A stretch of 64,000 nt of DNA from Sphingomonadales bacterium (GCA_016704425.1 JADJAC010000002.1:496001-560000), one strand, 5' to 3'. Numbered from the stretch's first letter, positions 9,543 to 18,258 are shown. Made by a program: numbers and translations. The notes: generated by a model not told the origin, from the letters alone.

Positions 9543-10020
9543 CGTGACGATCTCCACCCTCCCCGCTGCCCCGCTCCATGCCCTTGAAATCTGGAGCAAT
9601 GCGCAGGCCGTCGCCAAGCGATTTCAAAAGGCAGCTGGCTTCGGCTTGCCGCCAATGGGGCAATCAGCGGGCAATGCGGCGGCTCGGCTCATCCGTTTTG
9701 AACCGACCGTCTGGCTGGTCGAAGGAGATGTGACGGGGCTTGAGCCTGTCCTCGGCGACGATGGCGCGCTGACCGCGATCGGGGGTGGCATCGTCCGCGT
9801 TGTCTTGTCTGGCTCGGGCTGGCGCCGTCTGCTGATGGAAGGCGGCGTGTTCGATGCCGAAAATCCTGCATTCGGACCCGGATGCAGCGCGGCAACGATC
9901 ATCGATCATGTGAATGTGCGCCTGCACGTGACGGACGAAACACAGTGCATCGCCTATGTGCCATCCAGCTTTGCGCATGACCTGATCGAATTCTGGAAAG
10001 CCGCGACCCGCCTCGGCTGA
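9535..10020 (+). CDS. soxG: Sarcosine oxidase gamma subunit
   Basis: The protein of about 161 residues carries the gamma-subunit pattern (ALEIWSNAQAVAKRFQKAAG, GVFDAENPAFGPGC, and HVTDETQCIAYVPSSFA), a small GcvT-like fold that packs on the alpha subunit. I chose the GTG at 9535, which overlaps the soxA stop (GTGATTGA), because residues before it do not fit the family. An ATG at 9511 is the alternative. The gene ends three bases before the stop of the convergent amidase gene, with no obvious terminator between them. Confidence 0.88.
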   Translation: MIDVTISTLPAAPLHALEIWSNAQAVAKRFQKAAGFGLPPMGQSAGNAAARLIRFEPTVWLVEGDVTGLEPVLGDDGALTAIGGGIVRVVLSGSGWRRLLMEGGVFDAENPAFGPGCSAATIIDHVNVRLHVTDETQCIAYVPSSFAHDLIEFWKAATRLG

Positions 10021-10023
10021 TTG

Positions 10024-10653
10024 CTATGCAGCGGCGCTCCGCGCGAGCAGGCCGATCGCATCGGCTTCGCTGATCACTTCGGCATATTTGGCCTGCAGAT
10101 CGAACAAATTGGCGTCATGCGGTGCGGGATGCCGATCGCCGCACGCCTCGCGCACGACGAAGGGGGCGAAGCCATATTGCAAGGCATCAAGCGTCGTTGC
10201 CCTGACGCAGCCGGACGTGGAAAGCCCGGTAATGAGCAGCGTGTCGACGCCCATCTCGTGCAGGATCCTGTCCAGCCCGGTGCCGAAGAATGCCGATGCA
10301 TATTGCTTGGATATGACGCGCTCGCCATCTGCGGGTTGCAGCTCCTTCGGAAAGTCGCCAAGCGGGGAACCTGCATCGAAGGCCTTCAGGGCCGGGATCT
10401 TCTTGTAGAACAATCCGCCATTCGCCCCGCCCGGCTCATAGACCACATTGGTGAAAATGACCGGGACGTGACTGGCGCGCGCCGCGGCGACAAGCCGCAC
10501 ATTGCTGGCAAGGGCCGATTCAACGCCCGCGTAGAGCGGAGACTCCGGCACCAGATAGGCCATGACGAAATCGACGACGAGCAGGGCTGGATGGCTGCCG
10601 AATGCAAGGGTTCCGTTGAACGTCCCTGCATAATTTGCAGCCGCATCATTCAT
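10024..10653 (-). CDS. Isochorismatase-family amidohydrolase (N-carbamoylsarcosine/maleamate amidase-like)
   Basis: The 209-residue cysteine hydrolase has the family triad: Asp28 in ALLVVDF, Lys116 in ISKQYASAFF, and nucleophile Cys149 in STSGCVRATT. The segment GDRHPAPHDANLFDLQAKY is shared by N-carbamoylsarcosine amidase and maleamate amidase types, which release ammonia from carbamoyl or amide groups. Its ATG overlaps the stop of the CoA-transferase gene by one base, so it is the last gene of the hydantoinase operon. Facing the sarcosine-oxidase operon, an N-carbamoylsarcosine amidase role (product sarcosine) is attractive. A maleamate-type role fits the motifs equally well. Confidence 0.82.
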   Translation of the reverse strand: MNDAAANYAGTFNGTLAFGSHPALLVVDFVMAYLVPESPLYAGVESALASNVRLVAAARASHVPVIFTNVVYEPGGANGGLFYKKIPALKAFDAGSPLGDFPKELQPADGERVISKQYASAFFGTGLDRILHEMGVDTLLITGLSTSGCVRATTLDALQYGFAPFVVREACGDRHPAPHDANLFDLQAKYAEVISEADAIGLLARSAAA

Positions 10654-11846
10654 CAGATCGCGCCCGCTGCCTTCAGCTCTTCGATCTCTTTCGGCGTCAG
10701 GCCCAGCAAGCCGCCGTAGACATCGGCATTATGCTGACCGACTTTCGACGGCGCAGGCGTCCGGATCGCGCTGGGCGTCTCAGACAGGCGGGGCACCACA
10801 TTCTGCATCTTGAGCTTCCCGAAGCGCTCGGTCTCGACCTCGACAATCGCCTCTCGTGCCTGGAAATGCGGATCTGCAAACATTTCCGGAGCGCGATAGA
10901 CCTTGCCCGCCGGCACGGAGTACTGGATCATCAAGGCTTCGACTTCGGCAATCGTGTGTTGGCCAGTCCAGCGATTGATGAGGGCATCAAGCTCGATCTG
11001 GTTTTCACCGCGTGCAATGTGCGTTGCATAGCGCGGGTCCTTCGCCAGTTCGGGCCGACCCATCGCCTGGGCAAGACGAGCAAAGATCGCATCGCCATTG
11101 CCGCCGATCATGAATTCGCCGTCGCTGCACATATAGACGTTCGACGGCGCAATCCCCTTGAGAAAGGAGCCGGACCGTTCCCGGATGATGCCCATCCTGT
11201 CATATTCGGGAATGACGCTTTCCATCACCTGCAGAACAGCTTCATAGAGCGCGGTGTCAACGACCTGGCCCTTGCCTGTCCGTTCCCGAACATGAAGGGC
11301 CGCCAGCACGCCCATGCAGCCGTAGGTTGCCGTCAGCGAGTCACCGATGGAAATGCCCATCCGGCTCGGCGGGCGATCCGGTTCACCGACAATATAGCGC
11401 CATCCGCCCATCGCCTCGCCGATGCCGCCATAGCCTGCGCGGTCGGAATAGGGCCCGGTCTGCCCGTATCCGGACATGCGCGCGATGATGAGCCGCGGAT
11501 TGATTGCATGAAGGGCGTCCGGACCAAGGCCCCATTTTTCGAGCGTGCCCGGCTTGAAGTTTTCAATGACGACATCGGCATGCGCAACAAGCTTGCGGAC
11601 AAGGTCCTGCCCTTCGGCAATGCGAAGGTTGGCGGACACCGACTTCTTGTTGCGGGCAATGACCTCCCAATTGACCTTGTCCTTGCCTTCGCCCCACAGC
11701 CGCATGGGATCGCCTGCGCCCGGCGGCTCGACCTTGATGACGTCCGCGCCCATATCCCCCAGCAATTGTCCGCAGAACGGCCCGGCCAGAAGCTGGCCAA
11801 GCTCAACCACGCGAATATCGCTCAATGCGCCAGAATTTCCGCCCAT
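10653..11846 (-). CDS. CaiB/BaiF (class III) CoA-transferase
   Basis: The 397-residue protein opens with 'LSDIRVVELGQLLAGPFCGQ' and has 'GADVIKVEPPGAGDPMR', 'NKKSVSANLR', and 'RTGKGQVVDTALYEA', where the aspartate is the expected CoA-accepting catalytic residue. The family moves CoA between carboxylic acids without ATP. The ATG at 11846 is one base beyond the hyuB stop, so the longer open frame upstream is not used. Within this operon it would activate an acid for the HMG-CoA-lyase-like enzyme encoded at the operon start. The acid is unknown. Confidence 0.92.
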   Translation of the reverse strand: MGGNSGALSDIRVVELGQLLAGPFCGQLLGDMGADVIKVEPPGAGDPMRLWGEGKDKVNWEVIARNKKSVSANLRIAEGQDLVRKLVAHADVVIENFKPGTLEKWGLGPDALHAINPRLIIARMSGYGQTGPYSDRAGYGGIGEAMGGWRYIVGEPDRPPSRMGISIGDSLTATYGCMGVLAALHVRERTGKGQVVDTALYEAVLQVMESVIPEYDRMGIIRERSGSFLKGIAPSNVYMCSDGEFMIGGNGDAIFARLAQAMGRPELAKDPRYATHIARGENQIELDALINRWTGQHTIAEVEALMIQYSVPAGKVYRAPEMFADPHFQAREAIVEVETERFGKLKMQNVVPRLSETPSAIRTPAPSKVGQHNADVYGGLLGLTPKEIEELKAAGAI

Positions 11847-11847
11847 G

Positions 11848-13722
11848 TTATTCTGCTGCCTCTGCCATCGCCCAAACGGGCTGCACGGGCGCTGCCAGTC
11901 CTGTCTCGGCCTCGCAGGCCGCGCGCAATGCCTCAACCCCCGGACCATAGTCGAACAGCGGCAATGCCCCGCGACCGGCGCGCATGCTGGTCCGCAGCGC
12001 GTCTGTCGCGGCTTGATCGATCTCTCCTTTGTCGTTGGCAATCACGCCATAGGCCTTTGCACCGTCGCTGGTGACCAGACCTTGCGTGATTTCCTTGCCG
12101 ACAAGGGCCGGATCGCGATCAAGGGGATCGCCCCACCCGCCTCCGCCCCAGGTGATGAAATGCAGCTGGTCGCCTTTGGCAACGCTCACATCCTCGACCT
12201 TGTTGCCAACGATCTCACTGCTGCCGTCAGCCCGTTCGAGAATCTTCCGCGCACGCTTGCCCGGCAGTCCTCCATTCACGCCCCAGGGCGGAACGAACCA
12301 GCGATCGTCATGAATGGAGATCGTGCCGTCGGCGAGGAAGCGATAGGTCATGTGAATCCCGTTGCCACCCCTGTGGAGGCCGGCGCCGCCACTGTCTGGC
12401 TCCGTCTCGTACCGTTCGATCATCAGCGGGAAATAGCGTTCCAGAAACTCGTTCGGCACGTTGGTAAAGCCCGGCCAGAGCGAATGCCCATCCGGCCCAT
12501 CGCCCAGCGGTCTGCCGGGAATGCCGCCAAAGCCGATCTGGAACAGCTGAAACCAGTCTCCCTTGGCATCATTGCCCGAATAGAACAGGTGCGGCGATGA
12601 CGAAAAGCCGGCGGCGTTGAGGAATTCGGGGGTCTTCTGGCCCAGCAGGCCGCCCAGAATATCGAAAATACGGCCCAGGGCGTGCGTCCGCCCGGAGAGT
12701 GCCGCCGGGAACTTCGGCTTGAGCAGGGACCCTTCCGGAATACGCACATCGATCAGGTCGTAGAAGCCGTCGTTGAACAGGATCTGCGGATCGAAGACCA
12801 TGATCATGTAGATGCCGAAGAACATCTTGAACATGTTCTCGTTCAGGAAGAAGTTGATCGACGCTTGGCTCTGCGGGTCGGTTCCTGCGAAATCGAGGAT
12901 GACCTTTTCGCCTTCGCGCCACATCGTGCACTTGATGCGATACGGGCCATAACCCATCCCGTCGTCGCAGATATAATCCTCGAAACTGACCGGCTCTTCG
13001 GCGACAGCCATCGCAATCAGGGATTTCATCGCCCGATGATTGCGCGCCAGCAGCTCCTGAGTGGCCGAGACATAGACGTCATCACCGAACCGTTCGGCCA
13101 TTTCGATCACGCGCCGGGCGGCAACGCGGCAGGACGCGATCAAGGCATTGAGGTCCGCCTGGCACCAGTCCGGCTTGCGCGTCTGGTGCATGACAAGCTT
13201 CATCAGGTCCGCATTATATTCGCCTTTTTTCCATATCTTGACCGGCGGAATGCGCACGCCTTCTTCAAAGATCGAACGGGCGTTGATGGGCATCGAGCCA
13301 ACAACCTTGCCGCCAATGTCGGACTGGTGGCCGAACATCGAGGTATAGGCGATCAGCCTGCCGTCCTTGAACACCGGCAACAGGACGAGCCAGTCGTTCG
13401 AATGGCTGACGGCCCCTGCGCAACTATAGGGGTCGGACAGGAAGATCATGTCTCCGTCCTCAAGCGTCCCGTCGAAATTATCGAGGAACCCGCCGATAAA
13501 GCTGCCGAACTGGCCGACAATCATCCGCCCGAGATGGTCCGCGATCAGCGGGAAGGCATCGCCCTGCTCGCGAATGCCGGGCGACATGGCGGTGCGCACA
13601 AGCGTGGCATCCATTTCGATGCGCGCATTGCGCAGGGCGTTTTCGACGATGTCGAGCGTGACAGGATCAATGTCGATCTTGCGGAACGGCGTCTGGTTCG
13701 TGGCGACAATGGTTGCGGGCAT
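11848..13722 (-). CDS. hyuB: Hydantoinase B/oxoprolinase-family subunit
   Basis: The 624-residue protein begins 'IDPVTLDIVENALRNARIEM' and has 'MSPGIREQGDAFPLIADH', 'MIFLSDPYSCAGAVSHSND', and 'PDSGGAGLHRGGNGI', all standard for the HyuB subunit. With HyuA it forms an ATP-dependent enzyme of the type that opens N-methylhydantoin or 5-oxoproline rings, or carboxylates acetone or acetophenone. Family membership does not choose between these chemistries. The gene follows hyuA by 12 bases. The C-terminus ends AMAEAAE just before the CoA-transferase start. Confidence 0.92.
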   Translation of the reverse strand: MPATIVATNQTPFRKIDIDPVTLDIVENALRNARIEMDATLVRTAMSPGIREQGDAFPLIADHLGRMIVGQFGSFIGGFLDNFDGTLEDGDMIFLSDPYSCAGAVSHSNDWLVLLPVFKDGRLIAYTSMFGHQSDIGGKVVGSMPINARSIFEEGVRIPPVKIWKKGEYNADLMKLVMHQTRKPDWCQADLNALIASCRVAARRVIEMAERFGDDVYVSATQELLARNHRAMKSLIAMAVAEEPVSFEDYICDDGMGYGPYRIKCTMWREGEKVILDFAGTDPQSQASINFFLNENMFKMFFGIYMIMVFDPQILFNDGFYDLIDVRIPEGSLLKPKFPAALSGRTHALGRIFDILGGLLGQKTPEFLNAAGFSSSPHLFYSGNDAKGDWFQLFQIGFGGIPGRPLGDGPDGHSLWPGFTNVPNEFLERYFPLMIERYETEPDSGGAGLHRGGNGIHMTYRFLADGTISIHDDRWFVPPWGVNGGLPGKRARKILERADGSSEIVGNKVEDVSVAKGDQLHFITWGGGGWGDPLDRDPALVGKEITQGLVTSDGAKAYGVIANDKGEIDQAATDALRTSMRAGRGALPLFDYGPGVEALRAACEAETGLAAPVQPVWAMAEAAE

Positions 13723-13734
13723 GTACGTTGCTCC

Positions 13735-15783
13735 TCAAGCCGGGTTGATCAGGATGTTGCCCACTGCATCGACCGTCGCGACGCAGCCGGATTCGATCAA
13801 CGTGGTCGAATCCATTTCAATGACGATGGCAGGGCCGGGTATGCGATCACCCTGTCGGAGTTTTTCCCGATCATAGATCACTGCGGCCTGTTCGCGCCCG
13901 TCCATCCAGAGGGTATGATCGCGCATCTTTGCAGCAATGGGGTTGCCATCGCCCTGGGGCAGTTCGGCCGCAGGCAAATCCAGCGACTGCCCCAGGGCGA
14001 CAGCGCGCAGGTTCACGATTTCGTGGGGCGTGTCCATGTTGAAGGTGAAGAGCCTCAGATGCTCTTCATCAAACCTCTTGAGCAGGCCGGCGATCCCGTC
14101 GTTTCTGAGGACATCGGAACTGATAACCAATGGAACTTCAAAGGCTTGCCCTGCATAGCGGACATCCACTTCGAAGACACATTCGATCTCGCTGTCGGGC
14201 ACACCGTCCGAACGGAGCTCGGCGCGCGTCTGAAGGGCCATCTCGTCGAGAATGGCGATCAGTTCCTCGGCCTTTGTCTCGGTCGCAAGTCGCGACAGCG
14301 ATCGCGCGGTTTCGGTGCGCATCCGCGTCGTCGCATCGCCCAGCGCGCAGAGCACCCCGGGTGAGACCGGCGAGATGGCTGGCCAGCTTCCCATGAGCCG
14401 CGCCACTGCATTCACATGCAAGGGACCGGCGCCGCCAAAGCCCATCAGCGCAAAATGCCGCGGGTCATAGCCCTGCTGCACCGAAATCATGCGCAAGGCC
14501 CCGAACATATTCTCGTTGACGATGTCGATGATGCCCCGTGCTGCGGCCATCAGGTCGATCCTGAGGGCATCGGCAATCGTCTGGACTGCACGCTTCGCGC
14601 CTTCACGATCAAGCTTGAAGCTGCCGCCGAGCAGGTTTTCGGGAAGGTAGCCGAGGACAACATTGGCGTCAGTCACCGTGGGTGCCTCACCCCCCTTGCC
14701 ATAGGCGACCGGCCCGGGAACCGCACCGGCCGACTGCGGCCCGACCCGCAAGGCGCCGGTCAATTCCGGGACGTAAGCGATCGATCCGCCGCCAGCACCA
14801 ACGGTCTTCACGTCGAGCGAAGAGGCCCGAACGGACAGATGGCCGACCTCCGTCGTCCGCACCCGGCGCGGTTCGAGATTCTCGATCAGCGCGACGTCGG
14901 TTGACGTCCCGCCCACATCGAGAGTCAGGATGTTCTTGAGGCCCGCATTTTTTGCGACCCAAAGGGCCCCCGTCACACCACCTGCCGGACCGGACATCAG
15001 GATGTTGACCGGATGTTCTTCCGCTTTCTGTGCCGACATCAGTCCGCCATCCGATCGCAGAAGCGACAGCTTGCCGGCCATGCCGCTGATTGCCAGCTTG
15101 TCCCTCAGGCTCCGGACATAACGCCCGACGACAGGACGGACGGCGGCATTGGCAACGGTTGTCAGTGTCCGCTCATATTCCTGCATTTCCGGCAGAACCT
15201 CGTGGCTCAGGGACACAGGCACATCCTGGATCATGTCCCGCGCCATTTCCCCGATCCGCTTTTCATGCGCGCCATTGGCGTAGGCATTGATGAGCGACAC
15301 GGTGATGGCCTCCACGCCCTGTGCCTTCAGTTGCGTCAGGGCGGTCCGCACACTGTCTTCGTCAAGCGGGCGGACTTCCTCGCCCGCAGCGTTCATGCGA
15401 CCGTTGACCGTGACTGTGTCTTCGAGCGCTGCCAGGGGCTGCGGTTTGGGCCAGATGATCCAGGCCGCCAGACCCCCAGGCACATAGCTGCGGGCGATCT
15501 GCATGATGTGACGATAGCCTTCTGTCGTGATGAGGCCGACGCGCGCGCCCTTCCCTTCCAGAACAGCGTTGGTGGCGACGGTCGTTCCGTGGAGAAAGAA
15601 CTCGATATCCTTCGCCGCAACGCCCGCTTCTCCGCAAATGGCGTTCACGCCATTGAGGATGCCTTCGGAACTGTCATGCGGAGTCGACGGCGTCTTGTGC
15701 CGCCAGAAGGCGCCTGTTTCGACATTGAAAAGAAGCAGGTCCGTGAACGTGCCTCCAACGTCAACACCCAGCCGATAACCCAT
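13735..15783 (-). CDS. hyuA: Hydantoinase A/oxoprolinase-family ATPase subunit
   Basis: The 682-residue protein starts MGYRLGVDVGGTFTDLLLF, the acetate/sugar-kinase-like phosphate motif of HyuA. It continues with 'FLHGTTVATNAVLEGKGA', 'SGPAGGVTGALWVAKNAG', 'LTLDVGGTSTDVALI' and 'GFGGAGPLHVNAVARLMG'. This subunit binds ATP and activates the substrate for the HyuB half. It lies 14 bases after the HMG-CoA-lyase-like gene and 12 before hyuB, clearly in one transcript. Adjacent genes allow two readings: ring opening of a hydantoin-like compound feeding the amidase, or carboxylation of a ketone followed by CoA transfer and lyase cleavage. Confidence 0.92.
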   Translation of the reverse strand: MGYRLGVDVGGTFTDLLLFNVETGAFWRHKTPSTPHDSSEGILNGVNAICGEAGVAAKDIEFFLHGTTVATNAVLEGKGARVGLITTEGYRHIMQIARSYVPGGLAAWIIWPKPQPLAALEDTVTVNGRMNAAGEEVRPLDEDSVRTALTQLKAQGVEAITVSLINAYANGAHEKRIGEMARDMIQDVPVSLSHEVLPEMQEYERTLTTVANAAVRPVVGRYVRSLRDKLAISGMAGKLSLLRSDGGLMSAQKAEEHPVNILMSGPAGGVTGALWVAKNAGLKNILTLDVGGTSTDVALIENLEPRRVRTTEVGHLSVRASSLDVKTVGAGGGSIAYVPELTGALRVGPQSAGAVPGPVAYGKGGEAPTVTDANVVLGYLPENLLGGSFKLDREGAKRAVQTIADALRIDLMAAARGIIDIVNENMFGALRMISVQQGYDPRHFALMGFGGAGPLHVNAVARLMGSWPAISPVSPGVLCALGDATTRMRTETARSLSRLATETKAEELIAILDEMALQTRAELRSDGVPDSEIECVFEVDVRYAGQAFEVPLVISSDVLRNDGIAGLLKRFDEEHLRLFTFNMDTPHEIVNLRAVALGQSLDLPAAELPQGDGNPIAAKMRDHTLWMDGREQAAVIYDREKLRQGDRIPGPAIVIEMDSTTLIESGCVATVDAVGNILINPA

Positions 15784-15797
15784 ACCTCTTCTCTCCC

Positions 15798-16706
15798 TCA
15801 GGCTGCCGCAGGGAATGCAGGCGCTTGCGCAACCATTCCCGGCAGTTTTCGCCCCATGACGCCTGCAAGCCAGTGGCTCGCCTCAACCAGTTTCCCGAGA
15901 TCCATGCCCGTCGCGATGCCTGCGCGTTCGAGCATGTAGACAACGTCTTCGCTTGGAACGTTGCCAGCCGCCCCGGGCGCAAACGGGCAGCCGCCAAGGC
16001 CGCCGAGCGATGCATCGACCACCGTTGCGCCAGCCTCCACAGCCGCCCAGACATTGGCGAGGCCGGTGTTGCGCGTGTTGTGAAAATGCACCCGGACCGG
16101 AAGCGGCGAAATGGCCTCCCGAACCCGTGTCACAAGGCTGCGGACATGGGCAGGATTGGCGACCCCGATCGTGTCTGCAAGAGCGACCTCGACCGGCCCC
16201 GCCGCTGCGAGCCTTCTGGCCATCGCAACCACAACATCCTCTTGCACTTCGCCCTCGAACGGACAGCCAAAGGACGCCCCGATCGTGACCTGCCCCGTCA
16301 GGCCGGCCTTCTTTGCCATGGCAATGATCTCGCTCGCGGCATCGACCGAGCCGTCCCGCGTCTGCCCCTGATTGGCCATTGCAAACCGGTCGGTGGCAAC
16401 AGCGACTGCGCCCAGCTGGTTGATCCGGCCCGTTGCAATCGCACGCTCGGCGCCGCGTCCATTCATCACTAGGCCGATAAAGGTCACATCCTGCCGGTCG
16501 GGAAGCCCGGCACAGACCTCTTCCGCATCGGCAAGCTGTGGCACCTTCTTCGGGTTCACGAAGCTCGTGACTTCAATGCGGCGTGCGCCAGCACCGATCG
16601 CACGGGCGATCAGCTCGAGCTTGTCGGCCGTGGCAATCGGAGTCGACTCATTCTGCAGCCCGTCGCGCGGACCGACTTCGACAAATTCGATGCTTGCTGC
16701 CGTCAT
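15798..16706 (-). CDS. Hydroxymethylglutaryl-CoA lyase-like protein
   Basis: The 302-residue TIM-barrel protein has the N-terminal active-site motif VEVGPRDGLQNE and the C-terminal signature 'GLGGCPFAPGAAGNVPSEDV', in which the cysteine is catalytic in HMG-CoA lyase. The family cleaves 3-hydroxy-3-methylglutaryl-CoA, or related hydroxyacyl-CoA esters, to acetyl-CoA and a keto product. It is the first gene of the operon. A perfect TTGTATACAA palindrome lies about 20 bases upstream of its start, in the short gap to the GntR gene, so regulation by that GntR protein is likely. The physiological ester may differ from HMG-CoA. Confidence 0.9.
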   Translation of the reverse strand: MTAASIEFVEVGPRDGLQNESTPIATADKLELIARAIGAGARRIEVTSFVNPKKVPQLADAEEVCAGLPDRQDVTFIGLVMNGRGAERAIATGRINQLGAVAVATDRFAMANQGQTRDGSVDAASEIIAMAKKAGLTGQVTIGASFGCPFEGEVQEDVVVAMARRLAAAGPVEVALADTIGVANPAHVRSLVTRVREAISPLPVRVHFHNTRNTGLANVWAAVEAGATVVDASLGGLGGCPFAPGAAGNVPSEDVVYMLERAGIATGMDLGKLVEASHWLAGVMGRKLPGMVAQAPAFPAAA

Positions 16707-16725
16707 GACTGTCTCATTGCGCTAA

Positions 16726-16735
16726 TTGTATACAA
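16726..16735. promoter_or_regulatory. Candidate GntR operator, site 1
   Basis: The perfect 10-base palindrome TTGTATACAA lies between the GntR gene and the lyase/hyuAB operon. On the minus strand it directly follows TTGATT, a possible -35 box. An identical palindrome lies on the other side of the regulator gene. GntR/FadR-type repressors commonly bind short palindromes of this kind. Binding itself is inferred. Confidence 0.7.
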
Positions 16736-16746
16736 AATCAACCCGA

Positions 16747-17421
16747 CTATTCCGCTGCCTCTGCGATTGCCGTGACGAGATCCCCGCGATGGGCATCCGC
16801 ATAGCTATGGAAGGCGCGGCGAATATGTCCCGTCATGACGGACGCGGCCCAGACATCGTCGCGACGCGCAAAGGCCGTGAGCAATTCCTCATGCTCCCGC
16901 CAGGATCGCATCAGGTTTTCATGATCGTAATGCTGCGCCGTTCGCCAGACGACGGGCTGCTCGACGATCCTCGACAGCAGGCTTTCCAGCTTCTCCGAAG
17001 CCGCCGCTTCGACAATGATTGCGTGAAAGCGCCGGTTATGTTCGAGGAATGCCGTAACATCGGGCTGCGTCCGGTCAATTGCCAAGCGAAGCCCTTCATT
17101 CTCTGCCCTGAGGTCGTTCAGTTGCTTCGCAGAAATGCGGCGCGCGGCGCGCGACGCCGCATGACCTTCAAGCATCCCGCGCAGCGTGAATGCATCTTCA
17201 AGATCCTCCAGCGACCAGTCCGCAACAAAGGTCCGTTGCGATTCGCTCTTCTTGATGAAAAGGTCCGCTTCAAGCCTGCGCAAGGCGTCGCGAACCGGCG
17301 TTCGCGAAACACCGCAGATTTCGGCAAGATGCTCCTCTCCAATCTGCGCGCCGGGCTCAAGCAGCCCTGAGAGAATCATGTTCCTGATCTGCTCATAGGC
17401 ACGATCGGAGGCACGGGACAT
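16747..17421 (-). CDS. GntR-family transcriptional regulator (FadR/FCD type)
   Basis: The 224-residue protein has an N-terminal winged helix (YEQIRNMILSGLLEPGAQI, then EICGVSRTPVRDALRRLEAD) and a C-terminal all-helical FCD ligand-binding domain with histidines (HNRRFHAIIVEAA, and HEELLTAFARRD) that may bind a metal and a carboxylate effector. It is transcribed toward the catabolic operon and divergently from the racemase-like gene. Identical TTGTATACAA palindromes in both flanking gaps point to control of both directions and of itself. The inducer is probably an acid intermediate of the local pathway. Confidence 0.9.
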   Translation of the reverse strand: MSRASDRAYEQIRNMILSGLLEPGAQIGEEHLAEICGVSRTPVRDALRRLEADLFIKKSESQRTFVADWSLEDLEDAFTLRGMLEGHAASRAARRISAKQLNDLRAENEGLRLAIDRTQPDVTAFLEHNRRFHAIIVEAAASEKLESLLSRIVEQPVVWRTAQHYDHENLMRSWREHEELLTAFARRDDVWAASVMTGHIRRAFHSYADAHRGDLVTAIAEAAE

Positions 17422-17454
17422 GGATCATTCCTTTCAAGGCTTGACCTTTGTGGT

Positions 17455-17464
17455 TTGTATACAA
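17455..17464. promoter_or_regulatory. Candidate GntR operator, site 2
   Basis: A second perfect TTGTATACAA lies in the 84-base divergent gap between the GntR gene and the racemase-like gene. TTGACC at 17441-17446 is a possible -35 box for the rightward genes, which would place the palindrome in the promoter spacer or -10 region, a position suited to repression. The copy matches site 1 in all ten bases. Confidence 0.7.
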
Positions 17465-17505
17465 TAGAAGTTTCATAAAGCAACGTCACACAGGGCTCAG
17501 GGGCA

Positions 17506-18258
17506 ATGGCTCGCGAACATCGCATCAAGGTGATAGTGCCCATTCCGATGGATGCCGCCGGCGTCGCCAATCGCGCCTCACAATTGCCAGCGAGTGTCAT
17601 TTCGCCCGGATTCAAGCCCGAATTTGCCGCCGTCGGCTGGGGCGCGGCGCTTGGAGACAGCTATCACGATATGCTTCTGATGGACTGGACCGTGTTTCAG
17701 GCCGGCATCGAGGCGGAAGCGGAAGGCTATTCGGCAGTCGTCATCGATACCGTCAGTGATTCCGGGTTGCGCGCCTTGCGGTCGCGCCTGTCCATTCCGG
17801 TGCTTGGCCCCGGCGAATGCGCGTTCCACCTTGCAATGACGCTGGGCAAGAAATTCACGATCCTGACGATGTGGGATGAATGGTTCCCGCTCTATGAAAA
17901 GACACTCACGGAATATGGCTTCTGGCCGAGATGCGCGTCCCTGCGATCAATCAAGACGCGCCCGGATCTTGCGGAACTGCTCGCCGGCAAGGAAGACGTC
18001 ATCTTTGCCAAGCTGAAGCGCGAAGCCGAGCTGGCGATTGCAGAGGATGGGGCCGACGTCATCGTTCTGGGCTCGACCACCATGCATCAATCGGCAAGCT
18101 GGCTGGCCGAGAATTTGCCGGTGCCGGTCATCAATCCCGGCCTGATTGCCTACAAGCAGGCCGAACTGCTGGTCCAGCTCGGGATCAGCCACAGCAAGAT
18201 TGCTTTCCCGAATCCGGGCGTTGCCAATGATGCGGGCATCAAGAAGGGAAGCGCGTGA
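17506..18258 (+). CDS. Asp/Glu (hydantoin) racemase-family protein lacking both catalytic cysteines
   Basis: The 250-residue protein has the two-lobe racemase fold pattern: N-terminal IKVIVPIPMD, a first active-site loop IDTVSDSGL, and a second loop VIVLGSTTMHQ. In hydantoin, Asp and Glu racemases these loops read D-C-x-x-D-P-G and L-G-C-x-x-M. Here the cysteine positions are Thr82 and Ser190. Ordinary two-base racemisation is therefore unlikely; the protein may be an isomerase or decarboxylase-type relative, or a binding protein. It begins a rightward operon with two NTF2-like genes and shares a divergent regulatory region with the GntR gene, so it belongs with the hydantoinase operon functionally. 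Confidence 0.85.
   Translation: MAREHRIKVIVPIPMDAAGVANRASQLPASVISPGFKPEFAAVGWGAALGDSYHDMLLMDWTVFQAGIEAEAEGYSAVVIDTVSDSGLRALRSRLSIPVLGPGECAFHLAMTLGKKFTILTMWDEWFPLYEKTLTEYGFWPRCASLRSIKTRPDLAELLAGKEDVIFAKLKREAELAIAEDGADVIVLGSTTMHQSASWLAENLPVPVINPGLIAYKQAELLVQLGISHSKIAFPNPGVANDAGIKKGSA

Noticed and set aside
10635..12074. A 479-codon plus-strand open frame opposite the CoA-transferase gene
   Set aside because: It is antisense to a well-supported CoA-transferase and shows no recognisable domain.
12682..14364. A 560-codon open frame on the plus strand, antisense to hyuB and hyuA
   Set aside because: It is a shadow of GC-rich coding sequence; it has no family pattern, is rich in Arg and His, and both strands cannot plausibly encode here given the clear HyuAB motifs.
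6080..15783. Assignment of the whole hydantoinase/amidase/sarcosine-oxidase region as a creatinine (N-methylhydantoin) pathway
   Set aside because: No creatinine deaminase is present, soxB is broken, and the operon also carries a CoA-transferase and lyase that the pathway does not need; kept only as a hypothesis.
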